This document shows positions 1-9,861 of a DNA stretch of 64,000 nucleotides, piece after piece. The first letter of the stretch is position 1; each line of letters begins with the position of its first letter. This DNA comes from Uloborus plumipes (lineage: Eukaryota > Arthropoda > Arachnida > Araneae > Uloboridae): positions 1 to 64,000 of the forward strand of contig JAXGGA010005223.1 in assembly GCA_038373865.1 (NCBI GenBank). The letters are read 5' to 3'. The notes under the pieces are model-generated. The model was not told where the DNA came from. It saw nothing but the letters and a program-made list of their open reading frames with translations, and ran no database searches. Made by a program: the position numbers and the translations under genes.

Positions 1-1
1 G

Positions 2-185
2 TTGGAAAAGGTTTACTTTGTTAATGGGTGTACCGTTACACAACGTCTGAAGTTGCTGTTCCGATTTTAAGAGAACTTCAATTGTTGGAGGAAAGTTTCA
101 TGCAGTCAGTGTAAAGTTCCACCAATTGTTAAAATGACTAGAGTATTATTCAAAGCGCATGCGTTAAGAAAATCATTTGAGCAGA
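2..185 (+). pseudogene. Possible helix-turn-helix transposase N-terminal scrap
   Basis: Frame-by-frame reading gives a short stretch (VYFVNGCTVTQRLKLLFR) resembling the helix-turn-helix found at the N-terminus of several insect transposon proteins of the YxxNGxSxTQTxRxFR type. A stop codon follows immediately and the reading then resumes for about 30 residues. The window edge cuts the left side. No terminal repeats can be assigned. The identification rests on one motif and could be chance. Confidence 0.25.
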
Positions 186-221
186 ATTCTTGAAGTCCTA
201 TGAACCTATGCAAGATGTCCC

Positions 222-303
222 TTAACCGGCCCAGTGGTCAAAGCACTTGCTTTGCTCTGTACACGTTGATTTTGCAGTTCGAGGTTCGATCCTGTGGTGT
301 GCT
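222..303 (+). repeat. tRNA-derived SINE head
   Basis: The stretch carries an A-box-like segment (GGCCCAGTGGTCAAAGCAC) and, about 45 bases on, a near-perfect B box (GAGGTTCGATCC), the spacing expected of an internal RNA polymerase III promoter. Folding the whole as a cloverleaf is not convincing, so a SINE head or decayed tRNA is more likely than a working tRNA gene. Confidence 0.5.
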
Positions 304-589
304 ATTGAAATAGCTTACGAAATTGCATAAAACTGATTGGTAGTGGGAAAGCATGAACCTGAAGAACATTAAATAAACGTATAATTAAAAGCAATCTTCC
401 ATCCTAATGAATGCTCTTTATGCTTTTTTTTTTTTGACAGAGAATTTTGGTGAAGCTTTTCACAGAAATTGGTGAAATGTTACGCTAACATTAAATTACC
501 ATATAGTAACTTTACATCCAATATATCGATTAAGTTACTCCGTAGCAGTTTAGTAAGGTTAGACAAAATTTTCTACCAGTGCAGATACA

Positions 590-760
590 GTCGAGCTTCT
601 CAAAAGCGATTTCCAAGAGGCCAATAAAATCTATTCATATCAGCCGTAACTCGTTTTATCAAACGAAAACGAGCTTATAAACAACAAACAGGCGGGTGGG
701 TATCGAAAATGTAGCTCATTTTAACAATAATTCGTTTTAAGGGAGTTCGAATTAACGAGA
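590..760. repeat. pogo/Tigger-type terminal fragment
   Basis: The start (TACAGTCGAGCTTCTC) and the end (GGGAGTTCGAATTAACGAG) match the style of pogo/Tigger termini, which read CAGTCGA followed by a TTAA/TCGAA-rich arm. Similar ends occur near 2936-3111, 43191 and 51207-51380. No clear TA duplication is seen on both sides. Confidence 0.35.
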
Positions 761-1162
761 GCAATACTTAGGTAAGCCAAGAACCTCAGATAGTCAGAGA
801 ATTAAAAAATTATCCCGTGATGGTTTATGTTAGACAAGAAAAGTTATTGTAACTTGCATTTTTCCTGCAGCGACATATATGTGTAGTTTTTTATAAAACT
901 GTTTTTGGAGATAACTACTTTTTTGCCATATGCTTCACGCTTGGAGTCAATTACGAGAAAATGTAATCGATTACGATTATGATTACGAGCATGAAAAATT
1001 GGAGATTACAATTACAATTACTATTACAGTCCTCTGCCAAATCGCAATTGCGATTACAGCAACGATTAGATTATATAAAAAATGTAATCGATTACGATTA
1101 TTATAAAGGGTGTTTATATTGAATGGGACAGAAAGAATAGCTCAGTGGTGACTGACGTAATA

Positions 1163-2728
1163 CAGTGTGTCTCGAAATGATAGGTCCACCCTTATTTTTC
1201 AAAATTTTGACTCTTAATTGAGAATAAAAGTCACTTTTTTTGATAGTGATTATATATCTGTAATTGTTATAACTATATTTGATGAAAATTTCTTAAAAAT
1301 AAATAATTTCTTCTAATTTGGTGCAAATTTTCATTTTCAGACGGTTTCAAAAAAATAGGTCCACCTTCAGAAATTTTTCCCCAACCACATTTATTTCCAA
1401 TTATTTGCATAAGTATTGTTGCTTAGTCTTACTACGGGGTTATGTTTGCTGCTGTGGAGGTATTTAAGTAGATTTGAATAGCACTGTATAGTCAAACAAA
1501 AATGGGTTGTCGTTGCAGTCTTTCGCTGTTTGAGCAGGGGGAAATTGATGCATTTAAACAGTCTGGAAAATCGAATAGAGAAATAGGTAAGGTTTTAAAC
1601 AGATCACAAAGTGTTGCAAACAATTTTTTGCTATTTAGAAATGCTTATAGCAGTAAAAAATCATCTGGCTGCCCATCAAAAGTGACACCCCGACAACGAA
1701 GCACTATCGTAAGGGACCTAAAATCTGGAAATAATGAGCATATCCACTTTGGCCAAACAACTAAACCCTTCAATATCAAAATCTACAGTCCACAGAGCGG
1801 TAAAGAAGTTCGGCAATTTAGTTTACGTAAAAAGGAAAGCGACTCCGAAATTGACTAAAAAGCACAAAGAAAAGAGATTGAAATTCGCGCAGGAAGTGAT
1901 GTCCTGGAAACAAGATAGGCATCGTGTGATATTCAGTGATAAAAAGGAATTCAACCTGGATGGTCCAGATGGTTGGCATTATTACTGGCACGATCTGCGT
2001 AACGATAGACAGATATTCTCGAAGAGGCAAGCTGATGGTGGTTCCGTTATGGTGTGTGCCCGATTCAGAGGGACAGGAAAAACTGATATAGCATTTGTAG
2101 ACAATCGTTTGAATGCTGCTGGCTATAACAAGCTGTTTGAACAATATTTTCTTCCACAATCAGAACCCATTGGGGGCCCATTCTTCATGTTCCAACCGGA
2201 CAATGCTCCTCTGCACTTTGCAAAGTTCACTTTTGAATGGTTTCTGGATAATGTTGTACATATTATCGATTAGCCACCTTGCAGCCCCGACCTGAATGCA
2301 GTAGAAAACATGTGAGGTATACTCGCAAGAGCGGTGTATGCAGGCGGAAGGCGGTACAACAGTACTGCAGACTTAAAAAGGGCTATTTCCTCCGAATGGT
2401 CAAAAATCGGGACAAATTGTTTGCAAAAACTTGTAGAAACCATGCCAAATAGGATTTATGAGCTTATTCAGAAAAAAAAAATCAGAAAATTTCTTATTTA
2501 TTCAACATTTATTTGATGCTTGGTTCAGTGGACTTATCTTTTTGAAACAGCTGTTTCATCTAATTTTAGTTTCTCTCATTATTCCTATTATTTGTAAATT
2601 ATTTATGAGCTATTTTACATTGAATGAAGTAATGTAGTTTATAAAATAGTACTTTGTACACAATACAACCTTTTTTACCAGCATAACTTTCGTTTTTACT
2701 GGTGGACCTATCATTTCGAAACGCACTG
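1163..2728 (+). mobile_element. Tc3-like transposon, complete but decayed
   Basis: Inverted termini match over about 28 bases: CAGTGTGTCTCGAAATGATA at the left, and at the right, inverted, CAGTGCGTTTCGAAATGATA, both continuing GGTCCACC. TA dinucleotides stand outside both ends (1161-1162 and 2729-2730). The 1566-bp length fits the Tc1/Tc3 superfamily. It carries one transposase pseudogene (1502-2516). Confidence 0.9.
1502..2516 (+). pseudogene. Tc3-like transposase, broken by a frameshift and two stops
   Basis: The product would cut and paste the surrounding element. The N-terminal part (1502 to about 1735) holds a helix-turn-helix like that of Tc3 (EIDAFKQSGKSNREIG). A frameshift near 1735 moves the reading to the frame that begins STLAKQLNPSISKSTVHRAV, the second HTH. 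The catalytic core follows: first Asp in VIFSDKKEF, second in FQPDNAPLH, and the Glu in SPDLNAVEN, with 34 residues between the last two as I count, hence DD34E. Two Trp codons appear mutated to stops, one at about 2272 (TAG before PPCSPDL) and one at about 2312 (TGA after AVENM). The C-terminal reading (GGRRYNSTADLKRAI) ends near 2516. About 335 residues in all, normal for the family. It cannot encode an active enzyme. Confidence 0.9.
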
Positions 2729-2935
2729 TATATTAATTCAGCCAAAACAAATTTATTCTGCAGCTACAATTATACAAGTTTTATTTGGCATCAGGGAAAC
2801 ATAATCGAATGACGAACGCAGCGCTGGAGGTGCTGTTAAACAAAATGTTGTCCATGGAGGAAAAAGCGTACTGCGTTTTCGAATATGTGCATCGAATTAC
2901 CTGGTGACATTTGTTATATCACCGGAGGGGCACCT

Positions 2936-3111
2936 ACTTTCGAGTCCGCCTAATGGAATAGCCGATTTTCCAGAAAATATCTTCTAATGTGCGGGACATT
3001 CCATTATCCGGGATGAAAATGACAAAGCACACGGTTTTGGTACATTGTAAAAATGTATTACATTAAGCGTTATATTCTTTTAACCGATATTCTAATAAGC
3101 GGGTTCGACTG
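2936..3111. repeat. pogo/Tigger-type MITE
   Basis: The right end reads TAATAAGCGGGTTCGACTG followed by TA (3112-3113), and matches the end of the clearer copy at 51207-51380. Inside, both copies share TAATGGAATA and CCGGGATGA-like segments. The left end is degenerate (TCGAGTCCGCCTAATGGAAT). Non-coding; it would have depended on a pogo-class transposase elsewhere. Confidence 0.6.
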
Positions 3112-3399
3112 TATTGAGCACCTTTAGAAACTTGAATAAATGTAGTTTTGAGGTAAATTTGAATTTTCTATATATTAATTACAAAGTTTATAATCTTGCT
3201 TTTTTTTGTCCCATTCAATATGAAGCACCTTGTATAACGATTACGATTTCAATTACACGATTACAGCTTTGGCAGAAAAATATACAGGGTGCCCACAAAT
3301 AACTGACGGTTCAAAAAAAATTATTACTGTAATACACAAATTTTTCTATGATGATAAAATAAATGTTAAATGAAAGTAACATCATTGTTAATCAATGTT

Positions 3400-3708
3400 T
3401 AAGTAATGGTTTCTATTCTCGCGCCTTTAACTGTAACCACAGATGGCAATCTTTTTGGAAAGGTTTCTGCAGCGGCACGCACCTACAGCGGCACTCTTTT
3501 ACGGGCACATTTTATTATTTTTTTTATTCGTACACTTCGCTTTTTCCACCACTATGCCTTACTTCTACACTACCTGTTTCTTTAAACAATTTTAAAGTTC
3601 TTTCAATTAATCTCTTTGACACATTTAAATACTTCAATTTTTTTTAAAATCACAATTCCGCTTACCTTTTAAATGCAATTCGAGAATTAAACGGCGTTTA
3701 GCATCCAT
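3400..3708 (-). pseudogene. mariner-type transposase N-terminus, decayed
   Basis: Reading the minus strand from the ATG at 3708 gives MDAKRRLILELHLKG. After frameshifts come EVFKCVKEIN, LFKETGSVEVRHSGGKS and IIKCARKRV. The GS-basic linker after a helix-turn-helix, followed by a second ARKRV-type helix, is the DNA-binding layout of mariner/IS630 transposases. Several frame changes are needed and the catalytic core is absent, so this is only the DNA-binding half. It belongs to the element at 3285-4844, whose right terminus follows it after the Helitron. Confidence 0.55.
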
Positions 3709-3799
3709 CTTGATAATGCAAAGAAGAAACTGATTTTAATTCAAATAATAGTCTTCACTACTAGCTGCGTGGCCCGGCGTTTCACGGGCTTTAATGCAG

Positions 3800-4015
3800 T
3801 GAAGGCAGTTTGAGAAAACTACTCGCCGCCAAGGCGGCTCGCCTTTAAAGAAATGAGGAAAGTTTAAACAGTTTACTCGCCGTCAAGGCGGCTCGCCTTT
3901 ACAGTAGCGAGGAAAGTTTCAATACACTACTCGCCGCCAAGGCGGCTCGCCTTTAAAGTACCAAGGAAAAGTTTAATAAACTACTCCCCGCTAAAGCGGC
4001 TCGCTAAAAAGCTTT
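3800..4015. repeat. 60-bp minisatellite inside Helitron copy 1
   Basis: Four imperfect units share CTACTCGCCGCCAAGGCGGC, then CTCGCCTTTAAAG and an A/T-rich spacer. The GCC/GGC part of each unit is itself a small hairpin. The same array, with five to six units, is at 12358-12660 in copy 2. Confidence 0.85.
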
Positions 4016-4369
4016 CCTGCATCAAAGAAGTCAATCGAATTATTTGCACATGCTTCCTCAGAAATAAAGACGATGTCAAGTAGCGCATACTTAGCACTCT
4101 CCTTAAATAACAAATAAAATTCCTTACCAAAAGCAATTATTTCCAAACCGCTTTCTTCCTGTAAAATTAATTGCAAAATTCTAAACGAAAAAGTTCTTTT
4201 AATATTTGGATCGCAGCCAAAAAAAGTCCCTTCTAAAAACAGCAATTGCAATTTTATTTAAAAACACATTTTCAAAATGGTACCAGAGAAAAAATATAGT
4301 CATTATAATTAGAATAAAAACAATTGTTAGAACTTTGTTGTAACACGTATTCAAAATGACAATGGAAAA

Positions 4370-4575
4370 AAATAACACTCTTTCATTTTAAAAAGTTCAA
4401 TATTAATTAACGTTTTAATTCAAAATCGCAACGGAAAGAAATAAATATCTTGGAATTTTAAATAGTTCAATAATTTAATTAACGTTTTAATTCAAAATGG
4501 CAACGGTAAGAAATAAATGTCTTGGAATCTTAAATAGTTCAAAAATTTAATTAACGTTTAATTAATATCTCAGCT
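4370..4575. repeat. 70-bp minisatellite inside Helitron copy 1
   Basis: About three units built on AAAATGGCAACGGTAAGAAA, then TAAATGTCTTGGAATTTTAA and a TTTAATTAACGTTTTAATT tail. The same unit is much more repeated in copy 2 (13010-13260 and 14740-15440). Confidence 0.8.
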
Positions 4576-5509
4576 AAATGACGTCGTAAAATTACGCGGT
4601 TGGTCTTATTGTCTTCCTAAGAAAATTTCGAATCCAATGGTATTTCGTTTGATTCTCTACTCAAAGCGGTTTTTGAGGAGTTCAATCTTCAGACGGACAG
4701 ACAGACAGACGCGGGCAGATTTTAATAGTAGTAATTGCTCATTGAATTAAACTAAATCTATTAAGTGTTGCTAACAGTAAAAAACATCTTGAATATAAAT
4801 TATGCACACATAAATTTTGCCGTCAGTTATTTCTGGGCACCCTGTATTATCGATAAAAATACAGCGGAGGATCCAGAAATGTTTGTTAGGGGGTCAAGTT
4901 TCTGCGTACCTTATTAGTTAAACGGAAGGAAAATGAGACATGTAAAATTCAAACCTTCTTTAAAATATCATACAATATTGCTCAGCAAGTAATATTTTAT
5001 ATTATATTCTATTAAATTACCCATTTATTTATTTTGGTAAAAGCTTGCTATCACGCAAAATATAAATTGGCAATTTTTAAATAGTCTACATGTAATAAGT
5101 ATTGGAATTATAAAATTCTTGAAATAAATTCTTAAATTAAATTTTTATAAAACTTTCAAGTAAAATTCATCATTAAAAAAAAATTTTTAATCTATAAATG
5201 CACAACTTTTTCTTCTTTTATATACTTATTAATTAAAAATAATACGAGCACTAAAATATAAAGCATAAACTAAGATGAAATTATATGTGAAAATATTTTG
5301 AAAAAAAAAAGTAAGATTTACACGATTACAAGGCTAATTTGCGATTGTTGAAAAAAATATTACAATTACTATTACACAAAAATACTTGATTAAAATTACG
5401 ATTACACGATTACAAGTGTCCCATATCCAAATTATGATTATGATTACGATTGCAAATAAATGTAGTCGATTACGCGGCATACGATTACGTAATCGGCGAT
5501 TACTCCAAG

Positions 5510-6191
5510 CAGTGGCGTACGCAGGCTAATCATTTCAGGGGGAGTCAAGACTCTTTGAAAGTGGGGGGGGGAGGGGGTGTACCTCATGAAATGTAGCTAA
5601 GAAAAGTAAATGTCTTGAATTTCTGCTTCAATGTCTATTTAAGTCAACAAAAATACATCATTAAAAAAAGAACTTTTTGTCATTAAAATTGTGAAGAAAG
5701 TGTTTTGATGGACACAGAGAATGATACATTTAAATGAAAAAAAAATTCTTCATTGAAAAAGATGTTACTGAAGAACTTTTTTTCAATATTTCGGCAAATT
5801 AACGCTCCAAAATAATGTTAGTTTTGCAATTCATTAAACTATTGTTCTCAATACTGTGTTTCAATTCAATATAATTGAATTTATTTAACATAATTAGGAT
5901 ATTGAAAGACATTAATCGTCATTTCTGAAACATAGATTTGCAATAAAAATGAACAAATCGGAATAATAGGATAGTTATAAACATGACGTACAGTAGAATA
6001 GACATGTAAAACAAAAAAAATCCTGTCATTATTGTCTTATACTTAATTATCTGTTCTGAAAACTTTTTTTATTTTGGAATTTCAAAAAATTTATTAAAAA
6101 AAAAAAGCCTCAGCTTACATTTTAAAAATTCGTTTTGAAAATTTCGGAGGAGGCTGCAGCCCTATCAGTTCACCCTCTGAGTACGCCACTG
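5510..6191. mobile_element. Non-autonomous hAT element
   Basis: Ends CAGTGGCGTACGCAGG and GAGTACGCCACTG form an inverted repeat, and an exact 8-bp duplication ACTCCAAG flanks it (5502-5509 and 6192-6199), the hAT signature. The 682-bp interior is AT-rich with a G run near 5565 and has no transposase. The target is the terminal octamer of the outer GATTAC-rich element. Confidence 0.9.
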
Positions 6192-6199
6192 ACTCCAAG

Positions 6200-7080
6200 A
6201 TTGATATGCTTTATATGTTTTGCGTGAAGAGGAAAATATTTTCTCCAATTTGTAAGTCATATTTGATGTCCACATTCATTTTTATTTTTAGATACTACTA
6301 CATTTGATCTGATGTTGGTCGGTTTCAGAAGTTTTTTAATTGTTGCAACATGCAAGAAAGAATAATATTAATTAAAAAAAAGCTGTTATTAAATTTAACA
6401 AGTTCATTCAATGCTGAAATTAAGCAAGCATAAATTTGGATTTTGGCCTTTTAATTTTTGTCAAACATTATTTTTCAAGCTTTCCTCGTTCAAAAGGAAT
6501 CAGTTAAATAGTTTTTTTACACCACACATTTGTTACGATGTATCTTACGATTACCTGTAAATCTTAAACTACGACTGTGAAACAATGCTACGTTTTAATG
6601 ATCGTACGCTGTCTATGTCACTAACTCGTAATTTATGATCAGCATGTGAATTTTTGACTGATTTTATAATTAGATGGATTTTCCGCATAAATAAAGCGTT
6701 GAAGTTTACTTAATGAAAAAGTTTTCTGTATAATGGAAATGAAATATAGTTTTGCATTTTTTTAGCATGTTTTTTTTTTGCTGTAAAGGGAGATACATTT
6801 TCCCCGTGGCACTTTTTTCAACACCGCCCTGCTTTAAATTGATAGAATTGAAAATTAAGCAAATAAAGCTCGGACCAAATCTTTACACACAGTTTACTTC
6901 ACTCTGTGCTTAGTGCATAAATAAAAACGCTTTTAAATATGATATTTTTGAAATATTTTTTTCAAGAAAAGGAGTTAATAATAACGGCAGTTACCTATAC
7001 AATTTTTTAGAGTACAGTTCCCATTACACTCTAGTACGATAAACTAAACATTACCCATAGTTTTTATGAGACGAAGAATA
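6200..7080. other. AT-rich DNA, nothing recognised
   Basis: No long open frame, terminal repeat or tRNA-like segment was seen. Confidence 0.5.
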
Positions 7081-7084
7081 TTAA

Positions 7085-7306
7085 CCTTACACTGCATAGT
7101 GTTGCCAAATGGATACATGGACTATTTTACCTTATGACCAAGCATAAGGCAACTAAAGCATAAAAAGCAAGTATTAGGTATCTTTAAAGCAAATATAAAC
7201 ATCTATCCTCAAAATTAAAATTTTTAAAATGTTTTCCAATGTTTTCTTATTACATTAAAAAATATATATCGTTCTTCCCAAGAACAAAAAATCATGCAGT
7301 GTAGGG
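7085..7306. mobile_element. piggyBac-type MITE
   Basis: The 222-bp segment is flanked by TTAA on both sides (7081-7084, 7307-7310). Its ends CCTTACACTGCAT and ATGCAGTGTAGGG are inverted repeats. The same terminus, also with TTAA, bounds the larger element at 21393-24671. TTAA duplication plus a CCC/CCT terminus is the piggyBac pattern. No coding. Confidence 0.85.
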
Positions 7307-7310
7307 TTAA

Positions 7311-8426
7311 AAATTAATTTAATTTAAATAGTAGAAGGTTCAAATATGTATTGTAATTTAATTTTTCTCTAAAATCGAAACTCTAGGCTATACTTCTCAG
7401 CGGCCAAATCAAACAAGTCTTCTGGAATGAATAGAAAAAAATGAGAGATAAAACCCATGATGGTAGATTGTTAGACCAAGACAAATAAATAAAACAGGGC
7501 AGCTAAAACAGCATACGCTGTTTAAGCTGATTCAAAAGATGATATAAAATGAAAGACAAATAAAAAGTAGAGGAAGGCAAATTCAATTTAATATGAGGCG
7601 TAATAAAATGGCCAAATATCGTTTTCGTTCACTCCGTTTACTCATGCATTTGAAATAGCTGAGAGATATTTGTATGAAAAACAAACATTCCGTGCATTCA
7701 ATTTTTGTTTCAAGGGAAAATCGATATCACATATCGCGCTCTTTTTAATGGATAGATAAACAGAAATGGCCTCAACCTTTTTGTCAGATGGGATTTCAAA
7801 GGTTAAATGATGTTTTCCCAATCCTATTTGTGGCTAAACCTGTATAAACGCTTAAACTTACCTCGCTGCATATTATTATTAAATTTTATGAGCAAAGGTA
7901 ATAAGAATAAATATCTATGTGTTAAAATTTGTCAACACATTTGAACACATTGCATTGGTATTCACGCTAACAATAATTATTGAGAATATAAAGTAAAATT
8001 TTGGAGCCAATTTGGCGCGGCCAAAATAACAAAGCTGGACTTTCATTTAAAATCAACTTAAATTACGTCACGATATGTGTAAGGATTCGTTAAGAAAAAC
8101 GTATTTTACCTCCTGATGAGCAACATATATTGGTTGGAAAAGAAGATTAACTAACTGTGTAAAGTGACACACACACACATACATATATATTAAATTGCAT
8201 TTTTCATGCAAACTGCAGTGGTTTCTTTTATTTCCATGTTCGAGGTGCACTCAAGTTCTAAGGCCTCCGATTTTTTTTATCCAGACTGGAAAGACATAGA
8301 AACATGTGCATTGTTTTAAAATGAGCGTGCGTTCTTTGTCAAAATATCGCAGAGATGGCAACACTATGCGACAGATGGAATTTTAATGCCAGTCGCGAGA
8401 ATGAGAACTTTTTTTTGGTACTAAAA
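7311..8426. other. AT-rich DNA with a dispersed repeat at its right
   Basis: Mostly featureless. The part 8030-8170 (ATTACGTCACGATATGTG, then GATGAGCAACATATATTGGT) is a diverged relative of 10310-10500. A short CA/TA microsatellite lies at 8167-8190. Confidence 0.4.
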
Positions 8427-8528
8427 ATGGCGACGTTTTCCTTACTTGAACAGCGTGCAATCATTCGTTTTCTGAATTTGCGTGGTGTGACATCAATGTT
8501 ACATCTGAGTAACACATTTTCTTATTAA
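8427..8528 (+). pseudogene. Possible mariner transposase N-terminus (HTH) fragment
   Basis: A 33-codon reading (MATFSLLEQRAIIRFLNLRG and on) resembles the opening helix of the Mos1-type HTH, in which EQRxxIxFL is typical. It ends at a stop after TFSY, and nothing catalytic follows. It could be a solo exon-sized relic, or chance. Confidence 0.35.
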
Positions 8529-8796
8529 TTATATGCGGTTGTCTGCTCAGTATCTTAAAACTATCTTAAAACTATTGAAGCTAAAATAAAACATTAAACG
8601 TCAGTTAACAATTTAAAACACTTAAAACTAAAAAAACAGGGAAAGTCTACTTGTCCAATTGAATTTTCAACTAAAACAGTTCAAAAAGTTCTCAAAAATC
8701 CAGCCTTCATATGTTTTGGAAGTATGTCCTAAATTCTTTTGGAGAAGGTTCTTGAGACTTTTCTGAGACTTTCCCGAAAACTCCCAACCATGAGCC

Positions 8797-9411
8797 TCAT
8801 GGAGGGTTTAACTTCCACTTAATTTGAAACAGTTCAAATTCTTTTTGTAACTTTTCCATCATGACGATGCCAATTACAGTGACAACAATAGTTTGTCTGG
8901 GCATCGTGATCTCGTTCTGTGCTGGCGGGCCAGTTCCATTTGAAAAATCTTTTCTCGCCAAAAGACCTGTTACCATTTTTTTGGCAATTTCATCTTTCGT
9001 AGGATATCCACGTATTCTCAGAGGCTTTTCGTGTGCGGTTTGTCGCATATCATCTTGAATGCATACTATCTTAACGTCACTTTTTTCCTTCACATTTCTA
9101 GTATTTTCTCTTCCTTTGCCAATTTTGAAGCCAACTTTTGCTCCAGGAATCATCATCTTGGCAAAGTACTGTCTATCAGCTTTATAGCCATTAGTTGCAT
9201 TACCGCTGTCATTTCCCTTTGAGTTAGTTTTCTTGACCAGCTCGGAATCTTGAAATTCTTCCATTATATTTTCTTGAATCCGTTCGTCAGAATCTTCTTC
9301 GCATTTTCCGCAAAGTCTTACATTTTCTGATATTCCATGACTAGATTCAAGTCTTCTTGATGATAAATTGTTATATTTTCCTAAAGTGGCTTCTTTCATC
9401 TTGAACGGCAT
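8797..9411 (-). pseudogene. KH-domain pseudogene, FUBP/PSI family
   Basis: The 204-codon open frame contains a recognisable KH domain at about residues 84-153: MIPGAKVGFKIGKG, then EKSDVKIVCIQDD, KPLRIRG and AKKMVTGLL. This order is that of the second KH domain of far-upstream-element-binding proteins and the fly splicing factor PSI, which bind single-stranded nucleic acid. The GxxG loop reads GKGR instead of the usual GKGG, damaging the binding loop. A second KH start follows at about residues 166-195 (NEITMPRQTIVV, MMEKLQKEF) with local disruption, and the frame then ends early. Residues 1-80 are acidic and not recognised. No introns separate the two KH parts, which favours a decayed processed copy, although a diverged single exon is possible. 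It abuts, head to head, a BEL/Pao fragment at 9408. Confidence 0.7.
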
Positions 9412-9671
9412 ACTTACCTCATCGCCCGATTGTTAAAGAAAATAGTACTACCAAGATTAGACCAGTGTTTGATGCTTCCGCGAAAAGTCCCAACCACCCC
9501 TTCTTAAATGACTGTTTAGAAGCAGGAATAAATTTAATCGAAACTATTCCTTCGATTTTAGCAAGATTTAGGGTAGGAAAAATCGGAATCGTTGCTGACA
9601 TTAAAAAGGCCTTTTTACAGATATCAGTGAAAAAAGAGGACAGAGACTTTTTTGCGCTTTTTATGGTATAA
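9408..9671 (+). pseudogene. BEL/Pao retrotransposon reverse-transcriptase fragment
   Basis: One open frame with no ATG reads AYLPHRPIVKENSTTKIRPV, then FDASAKSPNHPFLNDCLEAG, NLIETIPSILARFR, and DIKKAFLQISVKKEDRDFF. The VFDASAK, LNDCLExGxNL and ADIxKAFLQI motifs are the N-terminal fingers and palm of BEL/Pao reverse transcriptases; the D in ADIKKAF is the first catalytic aspartate. The YxDD motif and everything after are missing, since the frame hits a stop at about 9670. No LTRs were found nearby. The left edge coincides with the KH-domain pseudogene. Confidence 0.85.
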
Positions 9672-9861
9672 TAAGAACAATGAATTGACTCCGTCTTGTT
9701 GAAGTCGGTTAAAAGGAAGACTAATCAGCAGAGTAAAATGACAAAAAGGGGGGGGGGGGTGTAGAGAAAAAATGTAATTGATGTAGGAAATTTTTTTTTC
9801 CTGTGAATCATTTTGGTTTACTTTATTTACATGTACTTGATCAAGAGAGTGAGAAAACGTA

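Larger units (their letters stand above)
1104..3234. mobile_element. Tc1/mariner-type element, host of a Tc3-like insertion
   Basis: Termini are inverted repeats of about 27 bases: the left reads TAAAGGGTGTTTATATTGAA and the right end, inverted, TACAAGGTGCTTCATATTGA, both followed by TGGGACA. TA dinucleotides flank both sides (1102-1103, 3235-3236). It sits inside the GATTAC-rich element. Most of its length is a second transposon (1163-2728), leaving about 560 bases of its own, including a pogo-type MITE near 2936-3111. No transposase of its own was seen, so it was probably non-autonomous before being interrupted. Confidence 0.75.
3761..4734 (-). mobile_element. Non-autonomous Helitron, copy 1
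   Basis: Read on the minus strand the 3' end is a GCCCG...CGGGC hairpin followed by a short spacer and CTAG, with T next (host). The 5' end reads TTACTACTATTAAAATCTG, preceded by host A. No target duplication: the element sits between A and T, as Helitrons do. The same two ends occur in the longer copy at 12305-15639, which confirms both borders. Inside are two minisatellites (about 3800-4015 and 4370-4560) and a CAGA run near 4690. No Rep/helicase coding is present. Confidence 0.85.
3285..4844. mobile_element. mariner-type element split by a Helitron
   Basis: Inverted ends CAGGGTGCCCACAAATAACT (left) and, inverted, CAGGGTGCCCAGAAATAACT (right), both continuing GACGG, with TA at 3283-3284 and 4845-4846. 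It lies in the GATTAC-rich element. The Helitron at 3761-4734 accounts for 974 of its 1560 bases; only 586 are its own. These include a decayed transposase start on the minus strand. The short residual length shows an internal deletion. Confidence 0.85.
940..6199. mobile_element. Outer GATTAC-rich DNA element carrying nested insertions
   Basis: The left end reads CTTGGAGTCAATTACG and the right end, inverted, CTTGGAGTAATCGCCGATTA. Both ends lead into dense GATTAC/TAATCG repeats (about 955-1100, 3237-3280, 5315-5500). With the inserted elements (1104-3234, 3285-4844, 5510-6191) removed, the GATTAC stretches join up. No target duplication was found, so the class is unknown; hAT-like is possible. 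The segment 4847-5310 within it is AT-rich and may hold another unrecognised insertion, starting CAGCGGAGGATCC near 4862. Confidence 0.5.

Noticed and set aside
222..303. Functional tRNA gene
   Set aside because: A and B boxes are present but the acceptor and anticodon stems do not pair well; a SINE head fits better.
3800..4015. CRISPR-like array
   Set aside because: Regular 60-bp units, but the spacers are themselves repeats, the units sit inside a Helitron and the genome is eukaryotic.
9405..9420. GAG/GTAAGT donor-like site on the minus strand upstream of the KH frame
   Set aside because: It lies in the BEL/Pao coding sequence read in antisense; no exon joins there.
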